Under the pieces are notes generated by a model, which worked only from the letters and a program-made list of their open reading frames with translations, did no database searches and was not told the origin of the DNA. A stretch of DNA of 64,000 nucleotides, from NCBI GenBank assembly GCA_020637555.1, contig JACKKF010000005.1, forward strand, positions 248,001 to 312,000. Direction: 5' to 3'. The position numbers were made by a program, and so were the translations under genes. How positions within the stretch are numbered: the stretch's first letter is position 1; every line of letters starts with the position of its first letter. Origin of the DNA: Rhodobacter sp. (lineage in GTDB: Bacteria > Pseudomonadota > Alphaproteobacteria > Rhodobacterales > Rhodobacteraceae). Positions 60,972 to 64,000 of this stretch are shown piece after piece.

Positions 60972-61507
60972 CCCGCCTGAAACGCTGGATCGGTCGGTTC
61001 GGGCGGCGCGAGTGCGGCACCGCCACGGTCGAATTCGTCCTGATCTTTCCCTTTGTCATGGCGATCCTGCTGACCTCGATCGATTTCAGTGCCTTCATGC
61101 TGCGGCAGGTCTTTCTGGATCGTGCCGTGGACATGGCGGTGCGGCAGGTGATGCTGGGCAACGTTCCCAGCAGCGGCGCCAACCAGTTCAAGACCCTGAT
61201 CTGCAACGGCACGATCCTGATCTCGAACTGTCAGAGTTCGATCACGGTCGAGATGCGGCCCATCGACACCGATACCTGGGCGGGGATCTATGACCCCGTG
61301 CAGTGCATCGACCGGGCGGCGAACATCACCCCCACGCTGACGTTCAACCCGTCGAACGGCAACCAGGACCTGATGCTGGTGCGGGTCTGCGCCGCGGTCG
61401 ATCCGTTCATCGACCTGACGGGCCTGGTGTTCGGCATGAATCAAACCGACAACGGCGATTACCTGATCGTGTCGGTCAGCGCGTTCACCAACGAACCGGC
61501 AAGCTGA
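60968..61507 (+). CDS. TadE family pseudopilin
   Basis: The 179-residue protein begins GTATVEFVLIFPFVMAILLTSIDFSAFMLRQVFLDRAV (about residues 17-54), the TadE-like pattern with a processed E-F junction and hydrophobic stem. The rest is a small beta-rich domain with four cysteines. TadE proteins are pseudopilins of the Tad pilus or surface-adhesion system. It overlaps the TadG-like stop. Confidence 0.88.
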   Translation: MTRLKRWIGRFGRRECGTATVEFVLIFPFVMAILLTSIDFSAFMLRQVFLDRAVDMAVRQVMLGNVPSSGANQFKTLICNGTILISNCQSSITVEMRPIDTDTWAGIYDPVQCIDRAANITPTLTFNPSNGNQDLMLVRVCAAVDPFIDLTGLVFGMNQTDNGDYLIVSVSAFTNEPAS

Positions 61508-61617
61508 TCCGCCGGCGGCGGGGCGGATCGCGGCCGATCTGTCCCGCTGGCCCTGCGAAGGCCCCGTTCTGGCCGCGTGACGGGCGAACGAAACATTGAC
61601 GGCCCCGGGGGCTGGCG

Positions 61618-61632
61618 TTAACCATATCTTGA
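61618..61632 (+). promoter_or_regulatory. Near-consensus CtrA-type site
   Basis: TTAACCATATCTTGA has the TTAA-N7-TTRA spacing of CtrA sites with one mismatch in the second half. It lies 118 bases before the TadE-like/Pro-Thr gene, in the 242-base gap after the TadE gene. It is weaker evidence than the box at 59623. Confidence 0.35.
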
Positions 61633-61749
61633 TCGTTGTGTTGTTTGGCGGACAAAAGGCACATGATCTCGTGGGATGGCGATACGGCCTGACAAAGTGA
61701 CTGTGACCTGTTGTTGCGGTCGCGCGGGATCCTGTGCCCTTGGTCCGAG

Positions 61750-62745
61750 ATGATGGGTTCCAGGTTGATGTCAGGTCGCAAGTTTCGGTGGATTTGGAGC
61801 CGGCTGGTTGGAAAACCGGAAAGCTCGGGGTCCGTCTCGCTGGAGTTCCTCATCATCCTGCCGCTTCTGCTTTGGGGACTGGTCGCGACAGCGGTGTTCT
61901 TCGAAGGGTTCCGGGCCCGATACCAGACCCAGGCAGCCGCCAATGTGATCGCCGACTCGATCTCGCGCGAGACGCAGGCCCTGACGCCCCAATACATCGA
62001 GGGCATGAACGCCGCCTATGACATGCTCATCTATCAGGGCTTTCCGACCCGCGTTCGCGTTTCGGCGATCGTCTGGGACGAGGTGAACAACAAGCCCCAT
62101 CTGCTGTGGTCCTATGGCACGCGCGGGCTGCAAGGTCTGCCCGAGGATGCGCTGGACCTGATGGAGGCCTCGAACCTGACCGACCTGCAGGCCGAGTTCA
62201 CCAGCGGCGCCGGCACCGGCTTTGGCAGCAGCGCCTATCAGATGCCGGTGCCCGAATACTACCGGTCCATTCCGATGATCATTCCCGGCGAAACCATGCT
62301 GATGATCGAGACCTTCGGCGAATGGTCGCCCTTTGCCGCCGTCGGGGTGGGGCAGTTGCGGATGAACGCTCTGGTGGCCGTGCGCCCGCGGTTCTCGCCC
62401 AATGTCGCCATTGACGGGATCGAACTGTATCCGCTGCCGCCGACACCCACGCCGCTGCCGACGCCGACGCCGTTTCCGACGCCGACGCCGTTGCCGTCGC
62501 CGACCCCTCTGCCGACGCCGACGCCGGGTCCGACGCCGACGCCCGGCCCGTCGCCGACGCCGATCCCGACACCGACGCCGTTCCCGACACCGACACCCGG
62601 TCCGCCGACGCCGACGCCGATTCCGCAACCCACACCGACGCCCTGGCCGACCCCGACACCTGGTCCGACGCCGACGCCATGGCCGACGCCGACCCCCTGG
62701 CCCACGCCCACGCCGACGCCCGGAGAGCAGTGTCAGTATTGCTGA
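61750..62745 (+). CDS. TadE-like protein with long Pro-Thr tail ending CQYC
   Basis: The 331-residue protein has a TadE-like N-terminus (SSGSVSLEFLIILPLLLWGLVATAVFFEGF, about 26-55), then a globular region to about residue 225, then a roughly 98-residue tail of PTP repeats (228-325, with F, L, G, I, W at every few positions) and the terminal CQYC. The tail is rigid and stalk-like and could carry glycans or cross a wall; the last cysteines may form a disulfide or bind metal. The start is one of two adjacent ATGs (61750, 61753) or 61768; none has a strong ribosome site. Confidence 0.8.
   Translation: MMGSRLMSGRKFRWIWSRLVGKPESSGSVSLEFLIILPLLLWGLVATAVFFEGFRARYQTQAAANVIADSISRETQALTPQYIEGMNAAYDMLIYQGFPTRVRVSAIVWDEVNNKPHLLWSYGTRGLQGLPEDALDLMEASNLTDLQAEFTSGAGTGFGSSAYQMPVPEYYRSIPMIIPGETMLMIETFGEWSPFAAVGVGQLRMNALVAVRPRFSPNVAIDGIELYPLPPTPTPLPTPTPFPTPTPLPSPTPLPTPTPGPTPTPGPSPTPIPTPTPFPTPTPGPPTPTPIPQPTPTPWPTPTPGPTPTPWPTPTPWPTPTPTPGEQCQYC
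62431..62721 (+). repeat. Coding tandem repeat of CCGACGCCG-type units (Pro-Thr tail)
   Basis: About 290 bases of degenerate 6- and 9-base units (CCGACG, CCGACACCG and variants) encode the PTPTP tail of the TadE-like protein. The reading frame is kept throughout and the third bases vary, so it is maintained as protein. Length change by slippage is likely. Confidence 0.85.
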
Positions 62746-62814
62746 CCGGCGCCCGGTGGCGCGCGCCGGCAACCCCCATGCGGCCGAGGCCCGGCCCAAC
62801 AGGAAAGACGTGCC

Positions 62815-63885
62815 ATGGACGGGCCCGAAAGCACCCCTGCGCCGGATGACGCGATGCGGCCCCGGCCCCTGATTTCCATCGTCGTTCCCTGTCTGGACGA
62901 GATGGAGGTGCTGCCCGAAACCCTGCGCCGCCTGCGCCGGCTGGCGCAGGACCAGGACGATTGCGCGTTCGAGTTCATCTTTGTCGATGACGGGTCGACC
63001 GACGGCACCCTGGCGATCCTGCGCGACGCCGCGCAGGCGGATGCGCGGGTGCGCGCTGTCAGCTTCGCGCGCAATTTCGGCCAGCAGGTCGCCGTCACCG
63101 CCGGTGTGGACATCGCCCGGGGCGATGCGGTCGTGCTGATGGACAGCGATCTTCAGGACCCGCCCGAGGTGATCTCGGACATGATCGCCCGCTGGCGCGA
63201 CGGCTATGACGTGGTCTACGGAACCCGCCGGACGCGCGGCGGAGACGACCGGTTCAAGCGCGTCTCGGCCGGGGGGTTCTACAAGGTCATCAACTGGTTG
63301 TCCGAGGTGCCGATCCCCGAGGATACCGGCGATTTCCGGCTGATGAGCCGGCCGGTCGTCGAGGTTCTGAAACAGATGCCCGAGCGACACCGCTTTTTGC
63401 GCGGCATGGTCGCCTGGACGGGGTTCCGGCAGATCGCCACGCCCTATGACCGCCCGCGCCGACACGCGGGCACGACCAAATACCCGTTGGCCAAGATGCT
63501 GCGCTATGCCGCCGACGGCATTCTGTCGTTCTCGATCAAGCCGCTGCGACTGGCGGTCGCGCTGGGCCTGATTACCGTGTGCCTCGCCTGTGTCGGCATC
63601 CTCTATGCGCTGTTCATGCGGCTGTTCACCTCGGTCTGGGTCGAGGGGTGGACGGCGCTGATGATCGCCGTCCTGTTCCTGGGCGGCGTGCAACTGCTGT
63701 CGCTGGGGATCATCGGCGAGTATGTTGGCCGCATCTACAGCGAAGTGCAGAGGCGTCCGCTCTATGTCGTGCGTGAAATGATCGGTGGGGCAGGGGCAAC
63801 CGACCCGGCCCGGACAGGCCCCTTGCGGTCCGAACCGTCCCCGTCCGACCTGTCCCCGTCCGACCCGGGGCCGGACCGGGCATGA
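62815..63885 (+). CDS. Glycosyltransferase family 2, GtrB/DPM1-like
   Basis: The 356-residue enzyme has an N-terminal GT-A domain (about 18-235), starting ISIVVPCLDEMEVLPETLRRL, with DDGST, the metal-site DSDLQDPPE and a later DTGDFRLMSRPVVE. Two C-terminal hydrophobic helices (about 245-275 and 283-308) place it with the GtrB/polyprenyl-phosphate glycosyltransferase group, which make polyprenyl-phosphate sugars. The last 40 residues are a Pro/Ser/Asp-rich tail (SEPSPSDLSPSDPGPD). It overlaps the next gene by four bases. Confidence 0.92.
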   Translation: MDGPESTPAPDDAMRPRPLISIVVPCLDEMEVLPETLRRLRRLAQDQDDCAFEFIFVDDGSTDGTLAILRDAAQADARVRAVSFARNFGQQVAVTAGVDIARGDAVVLMDSDLQDPPEVISDMIARWRDGYDVVYGTRRTRGGDDRFKRVSAGGFYKVINWLSEVPIPEDTGDFRLMSRPVVEVLKQMPERHRFLRGMVAWTGFRQIATPYDRPRRHAGTTKYPLAKMLRYAADGILSFSIKPLRLAVALGLITVCLACVGILYALFMRLFTSVWVEGWTALMIAVLFLGGVQLLSLGIIGEYVGRIYSEVQRRPLYVVREMIGGAGATDPARTGPLRSEPSPSDLSPSDPGPDRA

Positions 63886-64000
63886 GCCGCGTCGTCAAGC
63901 TGGCGGTCGGTTTCGGGCTGGCGGGGGTGTTCCTGTGGCTGGTGCTGCGCCGCGTCGATCTGGACCAGGTCATGGCGGCCAGCCGCACGGTGTCCTGGCC
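63882..64000 (+). CDS. Membrane protein, possibly flippase-like UPF0104 (5' part)
   Basis: The first 39 codons are visible, starting in the ATGA overlap with the GT2 gene. They encode a first hydrophobic helix (LAVGFGLAGVFLWLVLRRVD) and DLDQVMAASRTVSW. The pattern is like the start of lysylphosphatidylglycerol-synthase-TM/UPF0104 proteins, which often accompany GtrB-type enzymes, but too little is visible to be sure. Confidence 0.6.
   Translation, partial: MSRVVKLAVGFGLAGVFLWLVLRRVDLDQVMAASRTVSW

Noticed and set aside
62431..62721. A CRISPR array or a non-coding satellite
   Set aside because: The units are 6-9 bases without spacers, the reading frame is kept, and third positions vary, so it encodes the Pro-Thr tail.
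1..64000. A prophage, gene transfer agent or integrative element
   Set aside because: No integrase, capsid, portal, terminase or attachment-site repeat was seen; the catabolic island is not flanked by a tRNA or transposase.

Overview
The window is about 64 kb of GC-rich DNA, very probably chromosomal, from an alphaproteobacterium of the order Rhodobacterales. Supporting signs are the codon bias, the block miaB, phoH-like, ybeY, CBS/CorC-like, lnt, metK, a match to the SAM/SAH riboswitch (a class known essentially from Rhodobacterales metK leaders), long alphaproteobacterial-type PstC and PstA, an FNR-type box, and a perfect CtrA-type box. I see no rRNA, tRNA, CRISPR array, phage genes or transposase.

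Layout. 1-2692: the end of a peptide/nickel-type ABC importer operon (permease, permease, two ATPases). 2689-15507: an accessory catabolic island bounded by an AraC-type regulator on the left and a GntR-type regulator on the right. Its plus-strand arm is an SDR dehydrogenase, a styrene/indole-monooxygenase-type FAD enzyme and its flavin reductase. Its minus-strand arm is an SRPBCC protein, a DUF1445 (D-glutamate cyclase-like) protein, an amino-acid-type binding protein and permease without an ATPase, a complete TRAP transporter, and a 657-residue fusion of a kynureninase-like PLP enzyme with a kynurenine-formamidase/isatin-hydrolase-type cyclase. The gene set points to uptake and oxidative opening of an indole- or kynurenine-like compound, but the substrate is inferred only. 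15541-24967: housekeeping and small-transport genes, plus an Rrf2 regulator divergent from an exported type II sulfide:quinone oxidoreductase with an FNR-type box between them.

24964-28979: cysS preceded by a 14-residue leader peptide with three consecutive cysteine codons, a MITE-like inverted-repeat element, cimA, and a small membrane-protein/XRE-regulator pair with two palindromes. 29101-32550: an alpha/beta hydrolase, a squalene/phytoene-synthase-like protein, an SRPBCC protein and a sugar kinase. 32739-37352: pstSCAB with a candidate Pho box and a terminator-like attenuator after pstS. 37486-44165: nagA and the urea importer urtABCDE (no urease in view). 44493-48653: a MarR-type regulator divergent from a fused hydantoinase/5-oxoprolinase.

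48876-56862: the conserved metK-lnt-corC-ybeY-phoH-miaB block, interrupted by a lipoprotein and an OmpA-like protein that share an unnamed 33-residue cysteine/tryptophan module. 56955-64000: envelope and surface genes: a GT39-type glycosyltransferase, a pilin-like protein, three Tad-type (TadG/TadE) proteins, one with a roughly 100-residue Pro-Thr tail ending in CQYC, a GT2 glycosyltransferase and the start of a membrane protein. A family of intergenic repeats recurs at 3' gene ends; one copy supplies the last codons and stop of nagA.
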